DNA of 64,000 nucleotides from Pedinophyceae sp. YPF-701 (taxonomy: Eukaryota; Chlorophyta; Pedinophyceae). Positions 1 to 10,473 of this stretch are shown here, in pieces; the first letter of the stretch is position 1; the number at the start of each line of letters is the position of its first letter. The notes beneath the pieces were generated by a model that had not been told where the DNA came from, made no database searches, and worked only from the letters and a program-made list of their open reading frames with translations. The translations under genes and the position numbers were made by a program. Location of the stretch: assembly GCA_916048055.1 (NCBI GenBank), contig CAJZHL010000028.1:186001-250000 (forward strand), given 5' to 3'.

Positions 1-3000
1 GGGACGGTGCCGCCGGACATCCTCAGCGCGGCGTGGCTCCGCGTGGTCCACGTCGAGCAGAACCAGTTTTCCGGGAGCCTGCCCGAGGCGATGGCGACGG
101 GCCTGGACCCGCTGAACCCGGCGTGGGCGGCGCTCCCGCTGCTGCGCGGGCTGCACGTGAACGACAACAGGTTCACGGGGCCGATCCCGAACTCGCTCGC
201 GCTCGCGGTGGGCCTGCAGCGCGTGATGGTGGCCAACAACGAGTTTGACAACCTCCCCAGCACGCTGCCGGTGCTCCCCAACCTGCACGAGTTCGACGCC
301 GCGAACAACAAGCTCACGAACGTCTACCAGCGCCCCGCGAACCTCGTCGCCGGGCCCCTGAGCGGCTTCGACCTCGACCTGTGGGACGACTTTGGCACCA
401 TCTACACCGAGTCCACGGGGCTGGTCAACGGCGTCAACCTGCGGAACAACGCGATCAACGACAACATCACGCCGGACATCGCGTTCCTGTCCTACTCGAA
501 GCTCGACTGCGGCGAGAACTTCCTCGTCGGGTCCATCCCGCCCACGATCGGCCTCTCGCCGCGCGTGCGCGAGGTGCTGCTCGACAACAACGACTTCAGC
601 GGGCCGCTGCCGGAGCCGCTCACGGACTGGAACATGGAGGTGCTGCGCGCCTCGCGCAACCCACGCGTCACGGGGACCTTCCCGGCCACGCTCCCGGAGG
701 TCCTGACCCTGCGCGACGTGCGCCTGGACAACACCGCGCTGTACGGGCCCATCCCCGACGCGATGGGCGACCTCGAGAACCTCCAGCGCCTCGACATCCA
801 GTCGACGCTCGTCACGCACGACCCGCGCAACCTCAACTCCCGCGGCGAGCCGCTGCCCGAGTGGTTGCGCTTTGACCCGTCAGGGCTGGCGCGCGTCACG
901 GTGTCGCCCGTGTCGTCGGTGCCGGGCGGGGTCGGCGTGGAGCTGCAGGGCGCGCCGGAGGAGCCGGGCGCGGGCGGCGCGGTGCGCCGGCTGCTCGGCC
1001 TGGCGCCGCGCGGCCGCCGTGCGCAGGTGGACCTGTCGATCAACCTCCTGTGCCCGCAGCTGCAGTGGGCGGGGGCGTCGGAGACGGTGGCGGTGAGCAT
1101 CGACCCGCTGTACCACCACTACGAGGGCTGCCGGTGCCCGGAGGGCTTCGAGCTGTTCACCTTTCCGCTGGCGTCCGCGACAGACCTGTTTCAGAGGTTC
1201 GAGTTCGCACGCACCTTCGGGTCCTTCGCGTGGGTGCCGAGCCTGCGGCCGAACACCCCCGAGGCCGACGAGTGGCTCCGGGCGCACGTCCCCGAGCGCG
1301 TGCCCACGTGCACGCGCGTGGACGGCGACGACGGCCTGTCGACGGCCGAGGTGGTCATCATCGCCATCGTCGGCGCCGTGGCGGTCCTGCTCATCGTCGC
1401 GCTCATCATCGTGCTGCTCCTGCGCCAGCAGATCGCCGTGGCGCTCCTCGAGCGCCGGAAGCGCGCCGGGCCGCCCACCGCGGGCCGGGAGGCCACCCTG
1501 GTGTTGACGGACGTCGCGGACTCTACCAACTTCTGGGAAGAGCTGCCCGAGCAGATGGCGCAGGCGAACGCCATGCACGACGCGATCCTCCGCAAGCACC
1601 TCGCGCGCTGGCACGGCTACGAGGTCACCACAGGTACGCTCTCGACCCCGCGTTGCGGTGGCATGCCTGCGCGTCCGCTACCGCACCTCCGCGCCGACAC
1701 GTCCGCGCCGGTTCCGTTTCCGCAGAGGGCGACTCGTTCCTGCTCGCGTTCCACGAGCCCTCGGACGCGGTCGGGTGGTGCATCATGGTGCAGCAGGACC
1801 TGATGGCGGCGGAGTGGCCGGGGCTGATCGACGACAAGACGGCCACCACCAACGCGGTGCAGCGGCGCAGCGTCGTGTCGAAGAGCGGTGGGGGCCACAG
1901 CCGCAGCACCGCGAGCAGCGGCGCGACCGGCGGGCCCCGTTCGCAAGGCACGGTCTCAGCCAGTGGCAGCGCCGCTCTCAGCGGTGCGCGGAGCGCGCCC
2001 CCGCGCTCGCACACGTCCACGGGCAGCGACGCCGCGGCGGACGTCACCGAGGATTTCGTCGAGTCGTGCGGGCCGCAGCTCTTCCGCGGCCTGCTCGTGC
2101 GCATGTCGGTGGCGACCGCCATGGTCCGGCACACCGCGGTGCACCGCGTAACGCGCCGCCTGGAGTACTCCGGCGACTGCGTGACGCTCGTGAACGACAT
2201 TCAGGAGATGGCGCACGGCGGCCAGATCCTCGTGTGCGAGCGCACGATGGAGGTCCTGGCGCGCTCGTCGCTCAAGACCCTGTACCACAGCATCATGGAC
2301 GCCCGGCCGGCCAAGGCTCTCTCCGCGTTCCTCGCGAAGCTCTCGCAGACGAACGGCAACGTCCGCTGGTGCGCGCCCCGCCTGCCCGTCGTCCCGCCGC
2401 CCCGCTCGCCGCTCGCGTTGTGCAGACGTCTCACGCGGCGGCTCCGGCGCGCTACGCTCGCAGGGGCAACATCACGACGATCACGTCGCAGAACGTGCGG
2501 CACTCGGCCGGCGAGAACGACAAGTCCGTCGACAACGACAAGTCGTCGGTGGTGCGCGTTTCTGACGTCAGCGGCAGCCTTGGCGAAGACGTCGCCGCGA
2601 TGCGCAACACGCCGTCGCAAGGGCTCTTCGACGAAGCCAAGATGTTCATGGGCAACGGCCGCGTCCCGCCGCTGCCGCCGGGCAAGGCTTCGAACGGCGC
2701 GGTCCCGGACGGCGACATCATGGTCCTCGACATGGGCGAGGTGGCCGCGGAGGGCACGGCGGAGACGTCGCCGATCCACGTGTTCCAGATCCTCGTGCCG
2801 CTCCTCGAGGAGCGGGCGCGGTTCCTGCCGGCGCTGCAGGGCAAGGCCATCACGCCTGGCTACCTCGACGCGCCGGGCGCGCACGCGCCGCTGTCGCCGT
2901 TCACGAGCCTGTGCACGCACTTCATCAAGTACAACGACTGCCACATGTGCAAGGACCTCGTCGTGCGGCTCCCGGAGGTCGTCATCGTCTTCTGCACGCC

Positions 3001-4306
3001 CGTGGGGATGAGCAGCATGATGAACGAGCAGCCCGTGGCGGCGCGGCGCGCCCTCCGGATGTACTCCTCCGCCGTGCGCCGCACGCTCCCGCAGTTCAAC
3101 GGGTACGAGTGCCAGGAGCTCGACTCGAGCTTCATGCTGGCCTTCGCGGACATGAGCGACGCCATGCTGTGGGCGGTGTCGCTCCAGGCACTGCTCCCGA
3201 CGCTCCCGTGGCCGTCGAAGTTCCTCCAGTGCGACGCCGGGCGCGCGCGGTACCAGCCAGGCGGCGGGTGGACCCCCGGGGGCATCCGCGTCAAGGTGGG
3301 CGCATGCAAGGGGCGGCCGCTGCGCATCGTGCCGCACACGACCACGGGGCGCGCGGACTACTTCGGCCCGCTCGTGAACCGTGCGGCGCGCATGTGCTTC
3401 GCGGCCGCGCAGCCCGGGCAGGTCGTCGGCGCCGTCGACCAGCTCGCGGCGGGCCTCGCGAACCTGATTGTCGACGACCACATCACTGTCGGCACCGGCG
3501 CCGGCCCGGACGACGCGTGCCCGCCCGCGGAGATGAAGCCCACGCACGACGTCAGCCGCCGCTCCATGGTCGGCAGGGTCCCCTTCGTCACGGCGCTCAT
3601 CCCGCCGGACAAGGTCGGCAAGCTGGAGCGCGTCGTGCTGTGCGACGACGACGCGCTCCTCAGCCTGTGCGGCGCCGCGCGCGCGGACCTCGAGGCGCTC
3701 CCGGACGTCGCCCCGGAGATGCTCGCGCCGCTCTCGCTCAACACGGTCATGAAGGAGGCGGCCGACGTCAGGGAGACTGACAAGGAGAACGAGGCGGACG
3801 GGGCGGGGCAGGCCCGGCCGTCGACGGGGTCGCAGGCGTCCTTCGGCGTCAAGTCGAACCCGAGCAGCGGCGTGAGCGGCCGCAGCGTCGGCTCGCGCGC
3901 CGTGCGGTTCAACGAGAGCGGCATCTCGGCGCAACACGAGGCCGTCAGGACCGGGATGCTGTGGTCGTGGAACGTGACGCGCCGGCACGCGAAGCTGGAC
4001 CACATCGGGCGGTACCGGCTCAAGGGCGTGCAGGGCGAGTTCGAGCTCGCGTGCATCTACACGGACGCGTCCGGGTCGCAGGTGCCCGGGACGTCCTTCC
4101 AGCGCGGCCGCAAGGGCACGATGCTGGCGCCGCCGGGCGGCAACGTGCTCGAGGCGGACGTGCTGATGCCCGAGCCGGTCCTCGTGGCGTTCCCCGCGGG
4201 CCGCAGCCGCATCAGCGGCCTGCGCGCCAGCTACATGGGGGGCAGCCTGCGCAGCAGCATGGCCTCGATGACGTTCGGTGCGGGCAACGGCGACCGCCTG
4301 TACTAG
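1..4306 (+). CDS. LRR receptor-like transmembrane protein with tandem class III nucleotidyl cyclase domains (5' partial)
   Basis: Exons 1-1633, 1726-2368 and 2464-4306 join in phase to 1372 residues; the 5' end lies outside the window. Residues ~1-290 are leucine-rich repeats, followed by a Cys-containing juxtamembrane stretch (CRCPEGF), one membrane helix at ~451-474 and a cytosolic part. Cyclase domain 1 begins at ~500 (LVLTDVADST) and has a second Asp in EGDSFLLAF (D547, whose codon is split by the first intron region). Domain 2 begins at ~930 (VVIVFCTPVGM) and contains DYFGPLVNRAARM and a closing RYRLKGVQGEFEL. Domain 1 has both metal-binding Asp residues but T and D where the catalytic Asn and Arg belong. 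Domain 2 has Asn/Arg but lacks the first Asp. By analogy with the C1/C2 halves of mammalian adenylyl cyclase, the two would form one catalytic site. Nucleotide specificity is unresolved: the Asp of DYFG is adenylyl-like, but the Lys position is not conserved. Confidence 0.88.
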
Positions 4307-5814
4307 GAAGCAGCGTGCTCGCCTGCTCCAACAAGATGACCTCGGCGCGCACCGCGCCTCAGCGACGCCTCGTCCCTTTCACCCCCCCTCCTCCCACCTC
4401 GGAGGACGGCTCCGGCGGCACGCATGTGTGGTCCGATGAAGATCCCCCCACGGCTCGCCCCCCTTTTCATTCCCTCCCTCCCCTGCCCCCCGGCCCCCCT
4501 TCCTCGTTGTCGACGCAAGTGAGACTTTGCGCTGTCCTTTGAATTCGAACGTAGAACTCGCCCCCAGTCTTCCCCGCCTAGGTGTCGGTCCTTCTCGGAT
4601 CCAGTCTCCGCCACCAAGGACGGCGCGGTCGGCGCGAACAAGACGCGCACTCAGAAAGCTGGGAACACTGCAGCCCGGCGTGTATGCAGGAGACTGTGTG
4701 CGTCTCCCCCTGTAGAAGTGACCGAGGGTTTCCAGCAACAAACGAGAAGATGTCTGCATCGCTTTTGTGATTCCAATCAACTGCGGCCCTGTGCGTCATG
4801 TTGGCACATCACGAGCTCACCGCGACACCAGTGCTCTCTCTCTGTGCTGACGAGACACCCGCCGCGCCTGCGCGGGCGCCGCACGGCAGCCGCGCTCTCC
4901 GGTCCTGGGCTGTGCTGCGGATCGTCGCGCAGCGGCACGCATCCATCCAGTGCGCAACCCCCCTCTGCGTTCCCGCACTGGCGAGAGTAAACCACGCGCC
5001 CGGAGTCACTCGAGCGAGCCGGCGTCCGCGTGGAGTGTGGCTGCCACGCGCCCTGACCAGCCGCCTCGGGTCTCGGAGTGTGCCAGTCAGTCGTTCTAAT
5101 TAGACATTGCTTGCCAATACCTGCTACAACCGCGTCATGAATGCCCGGCGGACGGCGCGCCGGACGCCCGAACCGTGTGCGGCACGCAGTGACAGAGTCT
5201 TTGCCGGCATGTGCGTGTGTCACGCTCAGCAAATGCATTCGTTGGGGTACAAGTGAAATCGATGCGCACGGTGCGGTGTCCGGCCGCACCTCACGCGGCT
5301 GCGCGCTCGGTGCAGTCTCACGCCCGGGGCTGCGCGTCCCACTCCCACGGGTAGGACTTTTTGGGGGACGCGGCGAACTCCAGTGCACATCCAGCAACGC
5401 AGACACTGGACTCTAGCTCGTGCTGAATGGCGCGCGCTCACAGATACACGACGGCCTCACTCGACGCCCCCGAGGACCCCCCTCGGAGGGCGTGGTCGCA
5501 ACCCCCAAGACTCGGCATTCCCTTCTATTTCTATGTTTGCGTGATGCATGATGCATGCCTTGCATGCGTGACTCAGGCGTGGCGGCACTGCGCATCGTCC
5601 AGGCGGTGTCCGCGCGTCGTGGTGGGCTAGGAATCGGTGAAACACAGGTGGGCAGTGACGTCGTGGGACGTGCTGCGAGGGTGTTGGGATTTGGTTCACA
5701 TGCCACTGTTGACGCCGCTCCTTTTGGCGTTGACGGTGCCCCTGCTGGATGCCACCTTAAATGGAGGCGTGCTATAAGCCGAGCAGTGTAACTGTTTCTG
5801 TTTCTGTTTTCTGG

Positions 5815-5841
5815 ACGCCTCCGGTTTGTAAGTCTCGGTCT
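5815..5841 (+). repeat. 27-bp dispersed motif, copy 1
   Basis: Core GCCTCCGGTTTG followed by AAGTCTCGGTCT after one variable base. The copy at 7915 differs at a single base (T versus G at the 15th position). It lies about 58 bp before minisatellite A. Confidence 0.85.
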
Positions 5842-5898
5842 GGACTGACGTTCTGTGTGAGCCTGGTCTCGAGAGTCGAGCCAGCCTCGGCATCAGGC

Positions 5899-6055
5899 CC
5901 CCACACGCTCCCCACACGCTCCCCACACGCTCCCCACATGCTCCCCACATGCTCCCCACACACGCTCCCCACACATGCTCCCCACATGCTCCCCACATGC
6001 TCCCCACATGCTCCCCACATGCTCCCCCCCACGCTCCCCACGGGCTCCCCACGGG
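5899..6055 (+). repeat. 11-bp minisatellite A
   Basis: About 14 tandem copies of an 11-bp unit of the form ACATGCTCCCC or ACACGCTCCCC, with a few units lengthened by two bases and a degenerate 3' end (ACGGGCTCCCC). The complementary strand resembles minisatellite B. Confidence 0.9.
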
Positions 6056-6762
6056 CTGACAGACCGAACGCGTGCGTCGCCTGGCTGTGCACTGCCGCAG
6101 CTTGACTTGTTCACACCCCGCAGCGCGTGTCCCAGCACGGCCGTCCGTTCTCTCGGCACGCTGCACCGCGGCGGATGCAACCAATTCGCGGAGTCGTGGA
6201 GCGCGCGACGCTAAGCGTCGCTGACCGCAGGTTCTCATATCGCCCCGCTTCGGCGCCGCCCCGTCTGTCTCTCCGGGCTGACGGCCACACGCCTCGAGGG
6301 GGGGGGCGGCGAACCACGTCGTTGCCGCGCGGGATGCATCGTGAATGGCATGTGCCGCAGCGCCCTCGGACGCCCGCCGCGCCGCAGGTGCAGCGTGGGC
6401 GTTGCCGGGCACCCCGCCAGCGTCCGCCAGCGTGGACGAGGACGCTGCGGCAGGATGTGCGCTGCGGCGCCGCGCGGAGGACGCGCCGCGCCGCGCAACC
6501 TCGCCGGGCCACACGCCCGCTCGCCGCGAGGGCCGCGGGAGGCGCGGCGCTGCGGTGTGTGGGTGCAGCATCCCCGGTGAGGGCACGGCCGCAGCCGACG
6601 CGACTGCACGGGTCCTTGCCCCGTGCGCGGGCCCGCAGCACCCCAGACGAACGCCGGGAGTTGCAGCGCGAAACGCCGCCAGTGTGGCGGAGCGTTGCGG
6701 GGACGGGAGCGCGGCAGGGAGCGCACAGCTGCCGCCCGAGGGAGCGCACACGCACTCGCACC

Positions 6763-6793
6763 CGCTCGGGGAGGCGCCGCACCGGACGCGCGG
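6763..6793 (+). repeat. 31-bp direct repeat, copy 1
   Basis: The 31 bases beginning CGCTCGGGGAGGCG and ending GGACGCGCGG recur exactly at 6845-6875, an 82-bp period. The surrounding sequence is not repeated, so this looks like a small local duplication within GC-rich spacer. Confidence 0.85.
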
Positions 6794-6844
6794 CGCATCG
6801 CAGAGACCGTCGGGAACTGCACGCGGCAGCGCCACGGGGCGCGC

Positions 6845-6875
6845 CGCTCGGGGAGGCGCCGCACCGGACGCGCGG
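6845..6875 (+). repeat. 31-bp direct repeat, copy 2
   Basis: Exact second copy of the repeat at 6763-6793. Confidence 0.85.
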
Positions 6876-7914
6876 GGGCCTGTGCAGGGCCATGATGATG
6901 GCCACCGCAGCTGCGGACTCGAGCGCCGGGCCCCTCGCGATTTCCGGAGCCCAGGGCGACCGCGAACACCCTCTGTGCGGCTCGTCCGCAGCCCCGCCGG
7001 AAGCCCGCCCCCGGACCGCACGAGCGCGGCCCCCTGCGCTGGCCGCAGCGTGCGCGCCGTGGCCGACGCGCGGGCGCGCGACGGCCGACGCCACGCGCCC
7101 TGCCGATCGAGGATGCCCGTGCGCGCCCGCGCCCGCGCGCCCGCGGCCCCCTCGCGTCGCGTCGCGGCTCCTCGCCGCGTCGCTCGCTCTGCCCGGTGTG
7201 TGCGCCCGACTGCCTCCCTGCGCCCCGCCGGGCACGAGTGGGGCCGCGCCCGCCCGCGCACACCACACTCCCGGGCAGCAGCGGTGTAAACTGTGGCGCC
7301 TCCGCGGAGTGGTTGCGGACTGTGATGACTGACTGAAGGGCGTCCCCCGCCCTCCACATGCCCCGCACACATGCGGTGGACGCGCGCCCCCGCCCGACCA
7401 GGGGCTGACCGCATAGTCCACGCCTCTGTCGAGCAGTAGGCGGACCGCCGCGTCTCGCCCATCTTCACCGCCCGCCGCTGCGCGTTGCTGCTCCCCCGCT
7501 CCGATACCCCCGGGGTCGCGGGGCGCGGCGGGAGGAGCACAGCTACCACGCCAGCGTCGTCCCGGTACCTGCGCGCTGGAGGATCGAGCTCCCGGCGCAC
7601 TTGCGGTGCAACGGAAAGCACCCACATGTGGAAAGCACCCACAATTGTACAAGCCCCTGTTCTGCCTGTCATGTGGTGGTGGTCCCCGGCTGGCGCCCCC
7701 TGATCAGCTCCAGGGGTTTCGAAAAGACGCGCAGTGCCAGCTCGCGACCATCCTTCCACCCCGGCGGCCAGCGCCGGTACCTTCGGCGAGGATGAGGGTG
7801 CCTCGCCCTAGGCTTTCGCGTCCAACGGTAGCGCAGCGACCGTTGGCGCTCTCACGGGCATTTGGGATGGCGGGGGGGCCTCGGCCGCTCCTGCCTCCGC
7901 AGGCCGCACGGGGC

Positions 7915-7941
7915 ACGCCTCCGGTTTGGAAGTCTCGGTCT
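7915..7941 (+). repeat. 27-bp dispersed motif, copy 2
   Basis: Same orientation as copy 1 at 5815, 26 of 27 bases identical. Here it abuts minisatellite B directly. Confidence 0.85.
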
Positions 7942-7942
7942 C

Positions 7943-8092
7943 GGGGGCATGTGGGGGGCATGTCGGGGGCATGTGGGGCATGTGGGGACATGTGGGGGAC
8001 ATGTGGGGGCATGTCGGGGGCATGTGGGGGACATGTGGGGGACATGTGGGGGACATGTGGGGGACATGTGGGGGGCATGTGGGGGGCATGTG
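7943..8092 (+). repeat. 11-bp minisatellite B
   Basis: Tandem array of GGGGGACATGT-type 11-bp units with GGGGGCATGT variants. Read on the minus strand the unit is ACATGTCCCCC, differing from unit A (ACATGCTCCCC) at two positions, so the two arrays are related but in opposite orientation. Confidence 0.9.
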
Positions 8093-8542
8093 AGCTCGCG
8101 CAGCTTCAGCATCTTGAGCATTTCGGCTCCCCAAACCTGGGTGCGCAGCCTGCCCCTGCTGCGCGCGCACAGACTCAACCGGCCAACATCTGGCGCCGGT
8201 GGCAGTATGAGGGACACGCGCACCGGGTCTGACCGGGTCACTGCGGCGCTCTGAGCGCGAGAGCGCGCCAGGGCTGCCTGCCGCGCGCAGTCACAGGTGG
8301 ATGCCAGACGCTTCAGGCGAGCTCGTTCGACGTGGGGTGCGCTGCTGACGCGTGCATGAATCAAACACCACTAAGACCCAGAAGGCGTCCCGGGGAGAAC
8401 GGTTCGAAGTCTGCCGGGGGAGTTCGAAGTCTGCGCCCCTGGTCGATCGTATAGGTCAAGGATCGCCAGGTCGGTGCGCAGCCGTCGAAGGAGAGGGCGC
8501 GAGGAGAGGGTGCGGAGCCTGTGAGGGTCGAGCGTTGTGCGG

Positions 8543-10328
8543 ATGGCCGCCGACGACGCCGATGTCGGGGAGAAGCGGCCGCGCGAGCCCGACGGCTCCG
8601 AAGAGTCGGACGATGAGCGGCCGTCGACCAAGCAAAGACAGTCGAAGGCGCGTACATCGCGCCGCAACACGCCGGCACCTCCCGCGACGCCCTCCCCCGC
8701 CCGCTGCGAAGCGCGAACGGGCGAATGTGCTTTGCGTCCGGCGTCTGCACCGCGTCCTCATGCGCCCGTATGCATGCATCCTTGCTGCCGCGGTCGATGC
8801 GCGGCGCTTCAGAGGGTGCAAGCCCCCCACTTCTGCAGGTGGTCCGCCGCGGCAACGAGTGCCCGTACATCGACACCGTGTCGCGGCAAAACCTCGACTT
8901 CGACTTCGAGAAGTGCTGCAGCGTCACGCTCTCGCGCGTGAACGTCTACTGCTGCCTCGTGTGCGGCCACTACTACCAAGGCAGAGGCCGCGCGACGCCC
9001 GCGTACACGCACGCGCTCGAGGACGACCACCACATGTTCATGAAGCTCGAGTCCGGCGACGTCTGGTGCCTCCCCGACGGCTATCAGGTCGTGGACCGCT
9101 CCCTGGACGACATTCGCGCCGTCCTGGACCCCGCCTTCACGGCGCAGGAGCTCGCCAAAGCCGACTCCGAGCTCCGCTGGCGGCGCGCGCTCGACGGCTC
9201 GGACTACATGCCCGGGCTCATCGGCCTGAACAACATGCGCGCCAACGACTACGCGAACGTCGTCGTGCAGGCCCTCAACCGCTGCACGCCGCTACGCAAC
9301 TTCTTCCTGCGCCGCGAGAAGTACGCGCACTGCAAGTCGCTGGTCGTGCAGCGCTTCGGGGAGCTCGTGCGGAAGATGTGGAACCCGCGCGCGTTCAAGG
9401 GCCAGGTCTCCCCGCACGAGTTCATGCACGCCATCATGGACGCCACGAGCAAACGGTTCGTGATCGACCTCCAGAGCGACCCGGTGGACCTCGTGCAGTG
9501 GCTGCTCAACACGCTGCACCTCGAACTCACGGGCGGCAAGCGGAAAAAGCGGTCCGTGATCTCGGACAACCTCCAGGTGCGGCGCGGCGCTTGCTCCGGC
9601 CCGTAGTCGCGCTGTCAGCGCGCGTCTCCGGCGGGTGCGTGTGTGACACGCGCGTCCCACGTGCGTGGAGCGTGCAGGGGGAGCTGGAGGTGACCACCGA
9701 GGCCGGCACGGGCACGGGGGAGGCGGCAACGTCGGCCACGGACGTCGTGCGCCGTGTGCCGTTCCTGACGCTCGGGCTCGACCTGCCCCCGGCGCCGCTG
9801 TTCAAGGACGTCATGGAGGAGAACATCATCCCGCAGGTCATGCTCTCGAGCCTCCTGGCGAAGTACGACGGCGGGACCGTGACCGAGGACGTCAACGGAG
9901 GGCGCCGGCGGTTCCGCATCACGAAGCTGCCGCCGTGCGTGATCATGCACGTCAAGCGCTTCAGCCGCAGCCAGTTCCTCCTCGAGAAGAACCCGACCGT
10001 CGTGAACTACCCCGCGCGCGAGTTCAACATTGGCGCCGCCGTCCCCGTGCCGCCCGAGGCGCAAGACGCCAAGTACGACCTGGCGGCGACGATCGTGCAC
10101 GAGGGCAGCACGCGCATGCAGGCGCGGCCGGACGTGCGGGCGATGCCGGGCCTGTGGAGCGCGTACGTGCACCGGCGCAGTGAGGACCTCTGGTACGCCG
10201 TACAGGACCTGGCGGTGACGGAGGTGCTCCCGCAGCAGGTCGTGCTCGCGGAGACGTACGTCTGCCTGTGGGAGCGCAACGAGGGGAAGAAGGAAACCGC
10301 CGAGAAACAGCCGCAGCCTGGCCGGTGA
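8543..10328 (+). CDS. USP39: USP39/Sad1-type U4/U6.U5 tri-snRNP ubiquitin-protease-like protein
   Basis: Proposed exons are 8543-8767, 8839-9576 and 9678-10328 (537 aa). The second and third are secure; the first donor (GTATGC) is the best phase-compatible choice. An acidic/basic low-complexity N-terminus is followed by a UBP-type zinc finger (NVYCCLVCGHYYQGRGR, with downstream His residues) and a USP fold (MPGLIGLNNMRANDYANV through AETYVCLW). The segment that carries the catalytic Cys in true proteases reads NNMRANDYAN, so the nucleophile is Asp here, as expected for this inactive family. In yeast and mammals the protein holds the tri-snRNP together before spliceosome activation, in the nucleus. 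Three other spliceosome genes occur in the window. Confidence 0.93.
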
Positions 10329-10473
10329 TGCGGCGATGAGGGCGCTCCCTATGACGGCGGGGGGGGAGTGTTTCGCTTGCACCCGCGTGGCCGAGCGGGG
10401 CGCAGCGGATGTGTATATTTTTCGTTGGGACCGCGGCACGCGACGTCACACGCAATCGCCGCACGTGCGCCCT

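Larger units (their letters stand above)
4307..8542. other. Gene-poor intergenic block with minisatellites
   Basis: This is the longest stretch without a recognisable gene. Long open frames exist on both strands, especially 6100-7340, but they are Arg/Ala/Pro-rich, mirror each other on opposite strands and match no family I know, so I treat them as a by-product of high GC. The block holds two 11-bp minisatellites, a 27-bp motif present twice and a 31-bp direct repeat (listed separately). It must also contain the 3' UTR of the cyclase gene and the promoter of USP39. Confidence 0.7.

Noticed and set aside
6100-7340. Long overlapping open frames on both strands (up to ~680 codons on the minus strand)
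   Set aside because: Composition is Arg/Ala/Pro/Gly dominated on every frame, frames mirror each other across strands, and no family motif or splice structure appears. At this GC content stops are rare, so open length is not evidence.
7955-8090. CRISPR-like array or repeat protein in the ACATG minisatellites
   Set aside because: The repeats are directly abutting 11-bp units with no spacers, in a eukaryotic nuclear context; encoded peptides are low complexity in every frame.
10380-10420. tRNA A-box-like sequence GTGGCCGAGCGG downstream of USP39
   Set aside because: No matching B box or cloverleaf within a plausible distance.
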